This document shows, piece after piece, positions 16,959-26,023 of a stretch of 64,000 bases of DNA. Under the pieces are notes generated by a model. It was not told the DNA's origin. It saw only the letters and a program-made list of their open reading frames with translations, and ran no database searches. The DNA is taken from positions 1,054,001 through 1,118,000 of the forward strand of contig NZ_FMIA01000002.1 in assembly GCF_900091615.1 (NCBI RefSeq), written 5' to 3'. The position numbers were made by a program, and so were the translations under genes. The stretch is from Micromonospora yangpuensis. Lineage in GTDB: Bacteria > Actinomycetota > Actinomycetes > Mycobacteriales > Micromonosporaceae. Positions within the stretch are counted from its first letter, which is position 1, and each line of letters begins with the position of its first letter.

Positions 16959-17528
16959 ATGGGTCAGGTACTCCTGCTGTTGGTCGTGGCGTTGACCGTC
17001 GCGGCGGTGGTGTTCGGCGTGACGGTGCTGGTCTCCGGTCGGGACCCCGGCCTGGTGCCGGTCGAGCCGGACGGTCGGTCGGCGCCGTTGCCGGGATCCC
17101 GGCCGCTGCGCGAGTCCGATGTGGGTGCGGTCCGCTTCGACACCGCGTTGCGTGGGTACCGGATGGCCCAGGTCGACGAGGCGCTGCGCCGGGCGGCCTA
17201 CGACATCGGGTACAAGTCCGAACTGGTCGAGGTGCTGGAGGCGGAGATCACCGCATTACGAGAGGGACGGGTCGCCGACGCCGACGCGTTGCGCCTCACC
17301 CGGGACCGGGCGCTCATCGCCGCCACCCGTCCGGCCGGCTCCGACACCCCGACCTCCGAGGAGCCCGGCCCGGACGCCCCGACTTCCGCGCCCGGGCCCG
17401 CCGCGGCCCAAGCGCCCGAGACCGCCGGGGCTGCCGGCGGGGCCGAGCCGTCGGCTCCGACCGCCACCGAGCCACCGGCGACCGGCCCGGTCCGCTCCGA
17501 CCTGGCCGCCCGGCCGGAGCCGGCGTGA
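16959..17528 (+). CDS. Membrane-anchored DivIVA-domain protein
   Basis: A 189-residue protein with one N-terminal transmembrane helix (residues 2-27), a DivIVA-type motif VRFDTALRGYRMAQVDEALRR at about 51-71, a short coiled coil (SELVEVLEAEITALRE) and a long Pro/Ala-rich disordered tail. The motif resembles the membrane-curvature and polar-growth protein family, but the anchor makes it distinct from Wag31/DivIVA. It corresponds in position to Rv1209. The ATG at 16959 is six bases after a CACGAT -10-like box, so it may be leaderless. It overlaps the next gene by four bases. Confidence 0.78.
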   Translation: MGQVLLLLVVALTVAAVVFGVTVLVSGRDPGLVPVEPDGRSAPLPGSRPLRESDVGAVRFDTALRGYRMAQVDEALRRAAYDIGYKSELVEVLEAEITALREGRVADADALRLTRDRALIAATRPAGSDTPTSEEPGPDAPTSAPGPAAAQAPETAGAAGGAEPSAPTATEPPATGPVRSDLAARPEPA

Positions 17529-18046
17529 CCGGGACCCCGTCCGGCGACGACGGGCAGTCCGGGGCCGCGGACGGGTTCCGCGAGGCGGCCCGGCCCGGTG
17601 CCGGTGAGGTGACCGCCACGGTGATCGTCGACGCGCCGGCCGCGCGGGTCTTCGCCGCGCTCACCGCCTGGGAACGGCAGTCGGAGTGGATCCCGTTCAC
17701 CACGGTCCGGGTGGTCGAGGGCGACGGCGGCGAGGGGAGCCTGGTCGAGGCGGTCACCGCGATCGGCCCGGCCGTGGTCCGGGACGAGATGCGGGTGGTC
17801 CGGGTGGACGCGCCGTACGAGGTGGGCGTGGTGCACTGCGGCAAGCTGCTGCGGGGCCCCGGCGTGCTGCGGTGCACCCCGTTGGCCGAGGACCGTACCC
17901 AGGTGGTCTGGCACGAGTGGTTCCACCTGCCGGGTGGCACGGCCGGTCGGGTCGCCTGGCCGGTGCTCTGGCCCGGCTCGAAGGTCAGCCTGACCCAGGC
18001 GTTGCGGAAGTTCGGCCGGCTGGTGGAGCAGGGCCTGCTGCCCTGA
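17525..18046 (+). CDS. SRPBCC (START-like) family protein
   Basis: A 173-residue protein with the polyketide-cyclase/START-like fold: EVTATVIVDAPAARVFAALTAWERQSEWIPF at the start, GEGSLVEAVTAIGP in the middle and the closing helix SKVSLTQALRKFGRLVEQGL. Such proteins bind a hydrophobic ligand in a helix-grip pocket. Start GTG 17525 overlaps the stop of the DivIVA-domain gene (GTGA), which ties the two in one operon. The ligand is unknown, and this gene has no counterpart that I recall at the mycobacterial locus. Confidence 0.8.
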   Translation: MTGTPSGDDGQSGAADGFREAARPGAGEVTATVIVDAPAARVFAALTAWERQSEWIPFTTVRVVEGDGGEGSLVEAVTAIGPAVVRDEMRVVRVDAPYEVGVVHCGKLLRGPGVLRCTPLAEDRTQVVWHEWFHLPGGTAGRVAWPVLWPGSKVSLTQALRKFGRLVEQGLLP

Positions 18047-18095
18047 GCCGTGGGCGGGTCGTGGTGCTGTCGGTGGGTTGGCCTAGCGTGTAACC

Positions 18096-18695
18096 GTGAG
18101 CGACCTGGTGATCGGTGCCGACGGGCTGGCCCGCTGCGGTTGGGGGGCGAGCACCCCGGACTACGCGGTCTACCACGACCAGGAGTGGGGCCGGCCGCTG
18201 CGCGGCGACGACGCGCTGTTCGAGCGGATGACCCTGGAGGCGTTCCAGTCCGGGCTCTCCTGGCTGACCATCCTGCGGAAGCGGCCGGCGTTCCGGCTCG
18301 CCTTCGACGACTTCCACCTCGCCACGGTCGCCGGTTACGACGAGTCCGACGTGACCCGGTTGCTGGGCGACGCCGGGATCGTCCGCAACCGCGCCAAGAT
18401 CACTGCGGCGATCGGCAACGCCCGGGCCGCGCTGGAGGTGCCGGAGGGCCTGTCCGCGCTGCTCTGGTCCTTCGCTCCGCCGCCCCGACCGGCCCGACCC
18501 GGCACGTTCGCCGACGTTCCGGCCCTCACCGGGGAGTCCACCGCGTTGGCCAAGGCGCTCAAGAAGCGCGGCTTCCGGTTCGTCGGGCCGACCACCGCGT
18601 ACGCCCTGATGCAGGCCACCGGCATGGTCGACGACCACCTCGCGGGCTGCCATGTCGCAGCCGGTGCCGACGACGTGATGGGATTGACGGCATGA
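18096..18695 (+). CDS. tag: DNA-3-methyladenine glycosylase I
   Basis: A 199-residue Tag enzyme that removes 3-methyladenine from alkylated DNA. Family landmarks are RCGWGASTPDYAVYHDQEWGRP, FERMTLEAFQSGLSWLTILRKRPAFR and the C-terminal GFRFVGPTTAYALMQATGMVDDHLAGC, which holds the zinc-binding Cys/His residues. A TAGCGT -10 box is six bases before the GTG, with no ribosome site, so the transcript is probably leaderless. It overlaps the next frame at ATGA (18692-18695). The position corresponds to tagA (Rv1210). Confidence 0.94.
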   Translation: MSDLVIGADGLARCGWGASTPDYAVYHDQEWGRPLRGDDALFERMTLEAFQSGLSWLTILRKRPAFRLAFDDFHLATVAGYDESDVTRLLGDAGIVRNRAKITAAIGNARAALEVPEGLSALLWSFAPPPRPARPGTFADVPALTGESTALAKALKKRGFRFVGPTTAYALMQATGMVDDHLAGCHVAAGADDVMGLTA

Positions 18696-19318
18696 CGCAG
18701 ACCGACCACCGTGGCAACGGCCGGCACCGGGCGGCCGAGGACATCGGCGGCGCCTGGGCGGTGCTGCTCCCCGCCGACCGGCTCGACGCGGAACGCCTGG
18801 TGCACCACGACACGCTGGAGCTGTCCGGCCCGGACGGCACCGCCCGACCCGGCCCCGGTGAACCGGTGGCGGTGCTTGTCGACTCCCCGCCCCGCCTGGT
18901 GGCGCTGGGCCGGGTCGCCACCCCCACCGACCAGCGCCGGGAGGATCCGGACGATCCCCAGTCGGAGCCGAGCCCGGCGTCGCTGGTGGTCCGGTACACC
19001 CGCCGGGCCTTCGACGAGCCGCTCCCGGTCGACGGGGTGACGATCGACGGGCCGGTCAGCGCACTGGCCACCGCCACCTGGCAGGAGTGGGCCGACCGGC
19101 TCGGCCCGCCACCGCAGCGGCGCACCTGGCTGGTCAGCCTGGATCTGCCGATCGAGGCCGGCTCACCGGCGGAGGCGGTCCGGCTCTTCTGGTCCTACGT
19201 GCAGGAGCTCGGCCCACGGGAGCTGCCCGCCTTCGTCTCGCCCTCCGGTGACGAGCTGGCCATGCAGGCATTCGTGCTGGGGGCGGAGGCCAACCAGGAC
19301 CCGGAGGAGGAGGACTGA
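18692..19318 (+). CDS. Hypothetical protein coupled to tag
   Basis: A 208-residue soluble protein with no family that I recognise. It has no signal peptide or membrane helix. Segments such as WAVLLPADRLDAERLVHHDTLEL and LVALGRVA, ending EEED, suggest a compact globular fold with an acidic tail. The start codon overlaps the tag stop (ATGA), so it is translationally coupled and probably co-regulated with the glycosylase. Whether it has a repair role is inference only. Confidence 0.75.
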   Translation: MTQTDHRGNGRHRAAEDIGGAWAVLLPADRLDAERLVHHDTLELSGPDGTARPGPGEPVAVLVDSPPRLVALGRVATPTDQRREDPDDPQSEPSPASLVVRYTRRAFDEPLPVDGVTIDGPVSALATATWQEWADRLGPPPQRRTWLVSLDLPIEAGSPAEAVRLFWSYVQELGPRELPAFVSPSGDELAMQAFVLGAEANQDPEEED

Positions 19319-19393
19319 CCTCCCCGGGTTTGCCTCGCCGGGATCCGGGCAGACCGCCTCGGCAAGGGGTCTGGCCGGGGTAGGGGAGGGCTG

Positions 19394-20146
19394 ATGCGGT
19401 TCCAGGACAGGGTGGCCTTCATCACCGGTGGTGCCTCCGGTCTCGGCGCGGCCGCCGCGCGGCGCTTCGCCGCCGAGGGGGCCCGGGTGGTCATCGCCGA
19501 CATCAACGCCGAGGGCGCCGAGCGGGTCGCCGACGAGCTGCCGGACGCGTTCGCGGTCACCGTCGACACCAGCGAGGCCGCCTCGGTGGAGCAGGGCATC
19601 GCGGACGCGATGCAGCGGTACGGCCGGATCGATGTGATCTTCAACAACGCCGGTATCGACGGCAAGCAGCAGCCGCTGCACGAGATGGACGTGGAGAACT
19701 GGGAACGCGTCCGCAAGATCAACGGCGACGGCGTCTTCTACGTGCTGAAGTACGGCATCGAGGCGATGCTGCGGGGCGGCGGCGGGTCGATCGTCAACAC
19801 CTCGTCGACGACCGGCCTGGCCGCCCAGGAGAACATCTCCCCGTACACCTTCAGCAAGGCCGGCATCGTCGGCCTGACCCGTTCCGCCGCCATCGAGTAC
19901 GCGGCGCGCAACATCCGGGTGAACGCGGTGGCCCCGACGGTGGTGTTGACCCCGCTGGTGGAGAACTTCATAGACACCGCGCCGGACCCGGCGCAGATGC
20001 GGCAGCGGATGGAGTCCTTCAACCCCAAGCCGGGGCTGCCCACCCCGGACGACGTCGCCGGCGTGGTGGCCTTCCTCGCCTCCGACGACGCCGCCTGGAT
20101 CACCGGGCACACCATCCCCGTCGACGGCGGCTACGTGGCCCGCTGA
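19394..20146 (+). CDS. SDR family oxidoreductase
   Basis: A 250-residue classical short-chain dehydrogenase: GGASGLGAAAARRFAAEGA cofactor loop, NNAG at about 90-93, the catalytic Ser of NTSSTTGLAAQ, the YTFSKAG Tyr-Lys pair near 153-157, and a PVDGGY C-terminal end. The FNPKPGLPTPDDVAGVVAFLASDDA region is typical of FabG-like enzymes. Its start ATG follows GGGGAGGG. It converges on the enoyl-CoA hydratase gene with only five bases between, so it could act on a beta-hydroxyacyl-CoA, but that link is only by location. Confidence 0.9.
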   Translation: MRFQDRVAFITGGASGLGAAAARRFAAEGARVVIADINAEGAERVADELPDAFAVTVDTSEAASVEQGIADAMQRYGRIDVIFNNAGIDGKQQPLHEMDVENWERVRKINGDGVFYVLKYGIEAMLRGGGGSIVNTSSTTGLAAQENISPYTFSKAGIVGLTRSAAIEYAARNIRVNAVAPTVVLTPLVENFIDTAPDPAQMRQRMESFNPKPGLPTPDDVAGVVAFLASDDAAWITGHTIPVDGGYVAR

Positions 20147-20151
20147 CGCCC

Positions 20152-20940
20152 TCAGCGGCCCTCGAAGACCGGCTTCTGCTTGTTGACGAAGGCGAAGGTG
20201 GCCGCCCGGTGGTCGGCGGTGGCCCCGCAGATCGCCTGTGCCTGCGCCTCGGCGGCCAGCGCGTCGGCGAGGGTGCCGGCGGCGGCCACGGAGAGCTGCC
20301 GCTTGATCGCCCCGTACGCCACCGTCGGGCCGGCGGCCAGTCGCGCGGCCAGCTCCTGCGCGGTGGGCAGCACCTGCTCGTCGTCGTCGAGCAGGGTGTT
20401 CAGCAGCCCCATCTGGTGGGCCCGGGTGGCCGACACCGGCTCGGCGAGCATCAGCAGCTCGACCGCCCTGGCGTGCCCGACCAGCCGGGACAGCGACCAG
20501 GACGCGCCGGTGTCGGCGGCCAGTCCGACCCCGGCGAAGGCCATCAGGAAGCGGGTCTTCGGCCCGCCGATGCGGAAGTCGGCAAGCAGGGCCACCGAGG
20601 CACCCGCCCCGGCGGCCATCCCGCGTACCGCGGCCACCACCGGCTTGGGCAGGTTGGCCAACCGGGCGGCGATGGGGTTGTAGTGCTGCTGGACCGTGTC
20701 CAGCGGGTCGGCGCTGCCCTCCAGCGTCTGCACGTGCTCGCGCAGGTCCTGGCCGGCGCTGAACGCGCCACCGGCACCGGCCAGCACCACCGCCCGGCAC
20801 GAGCGGTCCTGCTCCAGCTCGGTCAGGGCGTCCCGGAGCGCCTCCTTCAGGGCCACGTCGAACGCGTTCATCGCGTCCGGGCGGTTCATCGTGAGGGTGA
20901 CGACGGCATCGGTGCGGTCGACGAGCAGCGGCTCGGGCAC
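20152..20940 (-). CDS. Enoyl-CoA hydratase/isomerase, PaaG-like
   Basis: A 262-residue crotonase-fold protein. The oxyanion-hole segments are AGAGGAFSAGQDL near residue 57 and VRGMAAGAGASVALLADFRI near 105. The length and the paired PaaX-type regulator point to the PaaG branch (ring-epoxide isomerase or hydratase of phenylacetate degradation), but no other paa genes are here, so a fatty-acid role is possible. It starts at GTG 20940, three bases after the stop of the upstream paaX-like gene, with an AAGGGGC ribosome site inside that gene's end. Confidence 0.87.
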   Translation of the reverse strand: MPEPLLVDRTDAVVTLTMNRPDAMNAFDVALKEALRDALTELEQDRSCRAVVLAGAGGAFSAGQDLREHVQTLEGSADPLDTVQQHYNPIAARLANLPKPVVAAVRGMAAGAGASVALLADFRIGGPKTRFLMAFAGVGLAADTGASWSLSRLVGHARAVELLMLAEPVSATRAHQMGLLNTLLDDDEQVLPTAQELAARLAAGPTVAYGAIKRQLSVAAAGTLADALAAEAQAQAICGATADHRAATFAFVNKQKPVFEGR

Positions 20941-20943
20941 TGG

Positions 20944-21762
20944 CTAACGCCCCTTCTGTCGGGTGAGACGGTTGCCGGCGTCGAGGCACTGCTCGACGTA
21001 CCGGTCGGCGGCCGGCCGCAACCGGTTGGCGTGCCGGTCGAAGAACCTGGCCGCGCTGGTGCCCGGCCACCTGTCGGGCAGCAGCGCCGGTGGCAGCTGC
21101 GGGTCCCGGAAAAGGAAGGTACGCCACGCGTGCACCAGCCGGAACCGGGCGGCGTACGCCTGCTCGTCCGGGCTGCGCCCGGTCACCGCGCTGAGCAGGG
21201 GGCGTTGCTCGGCGACGAACTGTTCGTACGCCCGGCCGATCTCGACGAGGTCCCAGGCGCGGTGGACCAGGCCCATCGCACCCGACACGCCGCCGTGGTG
21301 GGTGGCGGTGAAGCGCTGGCAGGGCACTCCCGCCTCGGCCAGCAGCGCCTCCACCTCCTCGGCGGCCCGGGGGGCCACCCAGGTCTGCTCGTCGAGCGTG
21401 CCGTAGCCGAGGAAGGCCAGGTTGGCGGCGAGCCGTTGCCGTTCGCGGCGGCCGGCGGGCAGTTCCAGGATGAGCAGATCGAACCGTTCGTCCCAGCTGA
21501 TTCGACCGGTCCGGTAGATCCGGGCGGCCGCTTTGTCCAGTCGCCGGGCGGCTTTCGGAGTGATCGAATACCCCGGCCCGGAGGCCAGTCTGGCCGGATC
21601 CAACCAGCCCTGGCGCACCATCCGGGACACGGCGGTACGCACCGCCGGGGGAGCTACGCCCAGCGGCGCGAGCAACTTGACCAGGGAAGCGACCGGTGCA
21701 CAGCCACCCTTGTTCCGGAGATGGTCGCCGTACAGGTCGAAGAGAGCCGACCGTGCCTGCAT
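20944..21762 (-). CDS. PaaX-family transcriptional repressor
   Basis: A 272-residue PaaX-type regulator: the N-terminal winged helix includes RSALFDLYGDHLR and PPAVRTAVSRMVRQGWL, and the C-terminal domain has RISWDERFDLLIL, AWDLVEIGRAYEQFV and RTFLFRDPQLPPALLP, a family signature. PaaX senses phenylacetyl-CoA and represses degradation genes. Co-transcription with the PaaG-like gene three bases downstream suggests that this pair is self-regulated. The ATG at 21762 faces the DUF3117 gene across a 190-bp gap. Confidence 0.9.
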   Translation of the reverse strand: MQARSALFDLYGDHLRNKGGCAPVASLVKLLAPLGVAPPAVRTAVSRMVRQGWLDPARLASGPGYSITPKAARRLDKAAARIYRTGRISWDERFDLLILELPAGRRERQRLAANLAFLGYGTLDEQTWVAPRAAEEVEALLAEAGVPCQRFTATHHGGVSGAMGLVHRAWDLVEIGRAYEQFVAEQRPLLSAVTGRSPDEQAYAARFRLVHAWRTFLFRDPQLPPALLPDRWPGTSAARFFDRHANRLRPAADRYVEQCLDAGNRLTRQKGR

Positions 21763-21952
21763 GACCGCACATTGTGACAGGCCTTTTCAAGATATGCTAG
21801 ACGCTGTTACATCGTTGCTGTTTCGGTTTGGGTCCGGCGGTGTTCATCAGGGAAAATCGTTGGTCGAAACCCCCGCGAAGGCTGCGGTGGTCATTGCGAT
21901 AGAGGCTGTGGGGCAACCCACCGACCCTGGTGTAGGTCTGAGGGGAGACAAC

Positions 21953-22120
21953 ATGGCGGCGATGAAGCCGCGGACGGGCGACGGTCCGCTGGAAGTCACC
22001 AAGGAGGGCCGGGGCATCGTCATGCGGGTCCCGCTGGAGGGTGGTGGCCGGCTCGTCGTCGAGATGACTCCCGACGAGGCCAACGCGCTCGGTGACGCGC
22101 TCAAGGCAGCCGCGGGCTGA
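21953..22120 (+). CDS. DUF3117 small conserved protein
   Basis: A 55-residue protein highly conserved in actinobacteria (M. tuberculosis Rv1211). Its body is MAAMKPRTGDGPLEVTKEG followed by GIVMRVPLEGGGRLVVEMTPDEAN. Function is unknown. GGGGAG lies about six bases before the ATG. The gene lies between the paaX-like gene and a strong terminator, with roughly 190 bases of leader that probably hold its promoter. Confidence 0.9.
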   Translation: MAAMKPRTGDGPLEVTKEGRGIVMRVPLEGGGRLVVEMTPDEANALGDALKAAAG

Positions 22121-22167
22121 CCGACGGGCGGTCCGGGCGGCGCGCGTCGTGCGGACGGTTCGCCAAC

Positions 22168-22200
22168 CCCTGAGCCACCGGCGACGCCGGTGGCTCAGGG
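22168..22200 (+). terminator. Terminator after the DUF3117 gene
   Basis: A perfect 15-base stem (22168-22182 with 22186-22200) with a three-base loop, followed by TCTTATCC. It separates DUF3117 from the leucyl aminopeptidase gene. Confidence 0.85.
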
Positions 22201-22269
22201 TCTTATCCACCCCTGCCCAGGGGGCGCGGTCCGTGCGTTCCCCGCTCTTTCCTGGAGGTACGGACCAGC

Positions 22270-23751
22270 GTGCTGGCCTTCCGACTGGTGGCCGAGCCGG
22301 AGCGGCTCGACACCCTCGTCCTGCCCGTCCGAGCCGAGTCCGGGTCCCCGACCGGGGCCGAGCAGGCCACCGGCTCGCTCCCGGGCACCGTGCCGGCCCT
22401 GACCGACCAGGTACGGGACGAGGTCGTCGCGCTCCTGCCGGCGGCGAAGTTCACCGGTCGGGCCGGCGAGACCCGCGACCACCTGCGCCCGTCGGGGACC
22501 CCCGCCCGGTTGCTGCTGCTCGGCACCGGTGCCGGCGACGAGGCGGCCTGGCGGACCGCCGGGGCGGCACTGGCCCGCGCCGCCGCCGCCCAGCCGCACC
22601 TCACCGTCGCCACCCCGGCCGACGTCACCCCGGCGGCGGTCCGGGGACTTGTCGAGGGGTTGCTGCTCGGCTCGTACCGGTTCCGCCTCACCGACGCCGG
22701 TGAGCGGCCCGCGCTCGCCGACGTCGACATCGTGCTGGCCGACCCGGACGCCTGCACCCGGGACGCCGACGTGGCGCAGATCACTGCCCGGTTCACCAGG
22801 TTCGCCCGGGACCTGACCAACACCCCCTCGTCGGTGAAGAACCCGCAGTGGTTCGCCGACCAGGTGGCGGCCGAGGCTGCCAATCGGCCCGACCTGCGAC
22901 TGCGGGTCCGCGAGCCCGCCGAACTGGCCGCCGAGGGGTTCGGTGGCCTGCTCGCGGTGGGGAGCGGCTCGGCCAGCGGACCCCGGCTGGTCGAGCTGAG
23001 CTGGCAACCGGCGGACGCCCGTACCCACGTGGTGCTGGTCGGCAAGGGCATCACCTTCGACACCGGCGGCATCTCGATCAAGCCGGTGCCGGCGATGAAG
23101 CTGATGCGCAAGGACATGGCCGGCGGGGCCGCGGTGGTCGCCACCACGCTGGCCGCGGCGCAGCTGCGGCTGCCGGTCCGGATCACCACGCTGGTGCCGC
23201 TGGCGGAGAACATGGTCAGTGGCGCGGCGTTCCGCCCCGGCGACGTGGTCCGGCACTACGGCGGCCTGACCAGTGAGACCACCAACTCCGACGCCGAGGG
23301 GCGGCTGGTGCTCGCCGACGCCCTGGCGTACGCGGTCGCCGAGCTCGCCCCGGACCTGCTGGTCGACCTGGCCACCCTGACCGGTGCCAACGCGGTCGCG
23401 CTGGGCAACCGCACCGGTGCCCTGTACAGCGAGAACGACGAGCTGGCCGGGGCGCTGCTGACGGCGATCGACGCAGCCGGTGAGGCGGCCTGGCGGATGC
23501 CGTTGCCGGCGGACTACGTGGAGTACCTGGGCAGCGACCTGGCCGACCTGTACAGCGCACCGACCCAGGGTGGTGGCTCGATCACGGCCGCGCTCTTCCT
23601 GCGCGAGTTCACCGGCGACCTGCGGGACCGGTGGGTGCACGTGGACATGTCCGCCCCGTCCTGGGCCGGCGGGGACGACGCCGAGCTGACCAAGGGAGCC
23701 ACCGGCTGGGGCGTCCGGGGGCTGCTGCGCTGGCTGGCCGCCCTCGACTGA
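22270..23751 (+). CDS. pepA: Leucyl aminopeptidase (M17 family)
   Basis: A 493-residue M17 aminopeptidase. The metal-binding core is present: VLVGKGITFDTGGISIK, MRKDMAGGAAV and TTNSDAEGRLVLADAL, where most family members have NTDAEGR, so Ser replaces Thr. The N-terminal half is the less conserved regulatory domain. Hexameric M17 enzymes cut N-terminal residues from peptides in the cytosol and need two divalent metals. The start is GTG 22270 with GGAGG about ten bases upstream. It ends 10 bases from the convergent O-methyltransferase gene. Confidence 0.94.
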   Translation: MLAFRLVAEPERLDTLVLPVRAESGSPTGAEQATGSLPGTVPALTDQVRDEVVALLPAAKFTGRAGETRDHLRPSGTPARLLLLGTGAGDEAAWRTAGAALARAAAAQPHLTVATPADVTPAAVRGLVEGLLLGSYRFRLTDAGERPALADVDIVLADPDACTRDADVAQITARFTRFARDLTNTPSSVKNPQWFADQVAAEAANRPDLRLRVREPAELAAEGFGGLLAVGSGSASGPRLVELSWQPADARTHVVLVGKGITFDTGGISIKPVPAMKLMRKDMAGGAAVVATTLAAAQLRLPVRITTLVPLAENMVSGAAFRPGDVVRHYGGLTSETTNSDAEGRLVLADALAYAVAELAPDLLVDLATLTGANAVALGNRTGALYSENDELAGALLTAIDAAGEAAWRMPLPADYVEYLGSDLADLYSAPTQGGGSITAALFLREFTGDLRDRWVHVDMSAPSWAGGDDAELTKGATGWGVRGLLRWLAALD

Positions 23752-23761
23752 GCCGGGCCGG

Positions 23762-24406
23762 TCAGCAGCGGACGGCGGCGAGCAGACCGTCTCCGACCGG
23801 GAGCAGCGCGGGGATCCAGTGCTCCGACTCCCGGATCGCCTTGATCGTCTCGCGGACGGTGACCGTCTCGGCGTCCCGCGCGGCCGGGTCGCCGAGCCGG
23901 CCGCCGGCCAGCGCGCCGTTGAGCACGAGCACGCCGCCCCGGCGCAGCAGCCGCAACGCGGCCTCCACGCAGGCGCTGAACCCGGTCGCCTCGGCGTCGA
24001 CGAAGACCAGGTCGTAGGCGCCGTCGGCGAGCCGGGGGAGCACGTCCAGGGCCCGCCCGGTGATGATCCGGGTACGGCCGGACGGGAAACCCGCCTCGGT
24101 GAAGATCCGCCGGGCGATCCGCTGGTGCTCGATCTCCAGGTCGATCGTGGTCAGCACCCCCTCGGTACGCATGCCGCGCAGCAACCAGACGCCGCTGACC
24201 CCGGTGCCGGTGCCGATCTCCACCACCGCACGGGCGCTGCCCGCCGCGGCCAGCAGGCGCAGAGCCGCCCCGGCACCCGGGGTCACCGCGTCGACCCCCA
24301 CCTCCTGGGCGAGGCGGCGGGCGGTCCGCAGCACGAGGTCCTCGGTGACGTACGACTCAGCGAGCTGGACGGCCTGGGTCGTCGTACTGCCGGGATTGGC
24401 GGCCAT
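23762..24406 (-). CDS. SAM-dependent O-methyltransferase (Rv1220c type)
   Basis: A 214-residue class I methyltransferase of the COMT-like Methyltransf_3 family: VVEIGTGTGVSGVWLLRGM (motif I), TTIDLEIEHQRIARRIF (motif II) and YDLVFVDAEATGFSACVEAALRLLRRGG (motif III). The metal-binding Asp of catechol enzymes is in FVDAEA. It matches M. tuberculosis Rv1220c, whose neighbours sigE, rseA, htrA and tatB follow; here only htrA and tatB remain. The acceptor is unknown. ATG 24406 has a GGAGGTG ribosome site. Confidence 0.9.
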   Translation of the reverse strand: MAANPGSTTTQAVQLAESYVTEDLVLRTARRLAQEVGVDAVTPGAGAALRLLAAAGSARAVVEIGTGTGVSGVWLLRGMRTEGVLTTIDLEIEHQRIARRIFTEAGFPSGRTRIITGRALDVLPRLADGAYDLVFVDAEATGFSACVEAALRLLRRGGVLVLNGALAGGRLGDPAARDAETVTVRETIKAIRESEHWIPALLPVGDGLLAAVRC

Positions 24407-24632
24407 GGTGACGGGGCACCTCCGGGCGGCGGGAGTGGTTCGGGGGCGGGCTGGCGCTATGAGCCTAGAGGCGGGTGCCACACCGCGCAGCCGCGGCGGT
24501 CCCCGACGACAACCGCTGACCCCACCCGGCACATCCGTGCAATCCTGGAAGCGGTACCCCGCCGGCCGCGACCGGACCGGCCCGTGGCGGGACGCAGGGC
24601 GGGGGACCGGGGACGGACTGGGAGGCACCAAC

Positions 24633-25949
24633 GTGACCGACGGCTGGGACTGGCGCCAGCCCGGGGGAACTCCGGCACCGGCGCGACAGCCGGACGCCCG
24701 GGTCTCGCCGGCAGGGCCGCCGATGGCACCGTCGCCGGGCGGTACGCCGTCGCCCTGGTGGTCCGACGCCCTCGCCGATCCGTGGCGGGATCCGGCCGCA
24801 CCGACCGCCGTGGTGGTGCGGACCCCGGGCGACACCGGGGCCGAGCCGGAGCCGGTGACCGATCCGGACGCCCCGGGCCGCCCCACGCTGCGTCAGCTGC
24901 TGCTGATCCCGCTGATCACCGCGCTGCTCGCGGGCACCCTGGGCGGTGCCCTCGGGTACGCCTTCGCGGTCCGCGGCGGTGCCGGTGCCGGCACGGTGCT
25001 CGGTGCCGGTTCCGCCGAGCCGCCCGCGCTGGCCCAGCGCCGGCCGGAGTCGCTGGCCGGGGTCGCCGAACGGGTCCTGCCCAGCGTGGTCACCGTCCGG
25101 GTGAACGGCCTCGGCGGGACGAGCGAGGGCTCCGGTTTCATCGTCAGCGCCGACGGCCACGTGATCACCAACGACCACGTGGTGGCCGGCGGCACCGGCC
25201 GGGCCTCGGTGATCTTCCACGACGGCACGTCGGCCCAGGCCACCCTGGTCGGGCAGGACCCGGAGTCGGACATCGCGGTGATCAAGGTGTCGCGTACCGG
25301 CCTGCGGCCGGTGGAGTTCGGCGACTCCGACGCGCTCGCCGTCGGTGACCCGGTGCTCGCCATGGGCTCGCCGCTCTCCCTGGCCAACACGGTCACCGCC
25401 GGCATCATCAGCGCCCTGGACCGGACGATGCAGGCCGGTGAGCCGGGTGGCCCGGTGCGGTACTACGCGGCGATCCAGACCGACGCCGCGGTCAACCACG
25501 GCAACTCCGGCGGCCCGCTGGTCGACGGTGCGGGCCGGGTCATCGGGGTGAACTCGACGATCAAGTCCCTGGTCGCCGAGGGGCAGGAGGCGGGCAACAT
25601 CGGTCTGGCCTTCGCCATCCCGATCAACCAGGCGAAGCGGGTCACCCAGGACATCATCGGCACCGGCAAGGCCCGCCGTACGGTGATCGGCGCCCAGGTC
25701 GGTGGCCCGGGACAGACCAACGACGAGGGCGTACGCCTGGCGGCGGTGGAGCCGTCCGGCCCGGCGGCCGGTGCGGGGCTGCGTTCGGGCGACGTGATCC
25801 TGAGGCTCGCCGGACGGCCGATGACCGAGCCGACGGATCTGATCGCCCTGGTCCGCAAGTTCGCCCCCGGCTCGGTGGTGACGGTGGAGTACCGGCGGGG
25901 CGCCAACCAGCAGAACGCCTCGGTCACCCTTGCGGCGGATGTGAAGTGA
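24633..25949 (+). CDS. HtrA/DegP-like membrane-anchored serine protease
   Basis: A 438-residue protease. A Pro-rich cytoplasmic N-terminus (1-86) and one transmembrane helix (87-113) place the catalytic part outside the membrane. The triad is His182 (ITNDHVV), Asp213 (ESDIAVIKV) and Ser292 (GNSGGPLV). A PDZ domain occupies about 345-438. HtrA enzymes degrade misfolded envelope proteins. The start is GTG 24633 with GGAGG seven bases upstream. The gene precedes tatB by 74 bases, the same order as mycobacterial htrA-tatB, but the sigE and rseA genes usually just upstream are missing. Confidence 0.93.
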   Translation: MTDGWDWRQPGGTPAPARQPDARVSPAGPPMAPSPGGTPSPWWSDALADPWRDPAAPTAVVVRTPGDTGAEPEPVTDPDAPGRPTLRQLLLIPLITALLAGTLGGALGYAFAVRGGAGAGTVLGAGSAEPPALAQRRPESLAGVAERVLPSVVTVRVNGLGGTSEGSGFIVSADGHVITNDHVVAGGTGRASVIFHDGTSAQATLVGQDPESDIAVIKVSRTGLRPVEFGDSDALAVGDPVLAMGSPLSLANTVTAGIISALDRTMQAGEPGGPVRYYAAIQTDAAVNHGNSGGPLVDGAGRVIGVNSTIKSLVAEGQEAGNIGLAFAIPINQAKRVTQDIIGTGKARRTVIGAQVGGPGQTNDEGVRLAAVEPSGPAAGAGLRSGDVILRLAGRPMTEPTDLIALVRKFAPGSVVTVEYRRGANQQNASVTLAADVK

Positions 25950-26023
25950 GCACCGTTCACCCCCTCCCCGACCTGCCTGTCACGTGCGTAGGCTGGTCCT
26001 GACGCCGAGGAGGAGGCCGAGCA

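Noticed and set aside
19163..21790. 875-codon open frame on the minus strand
   Set aside because: It runs antisense or out of frame through clear SDR, PaaG-like and PaaX-like genes and is a GC-skew artefact.
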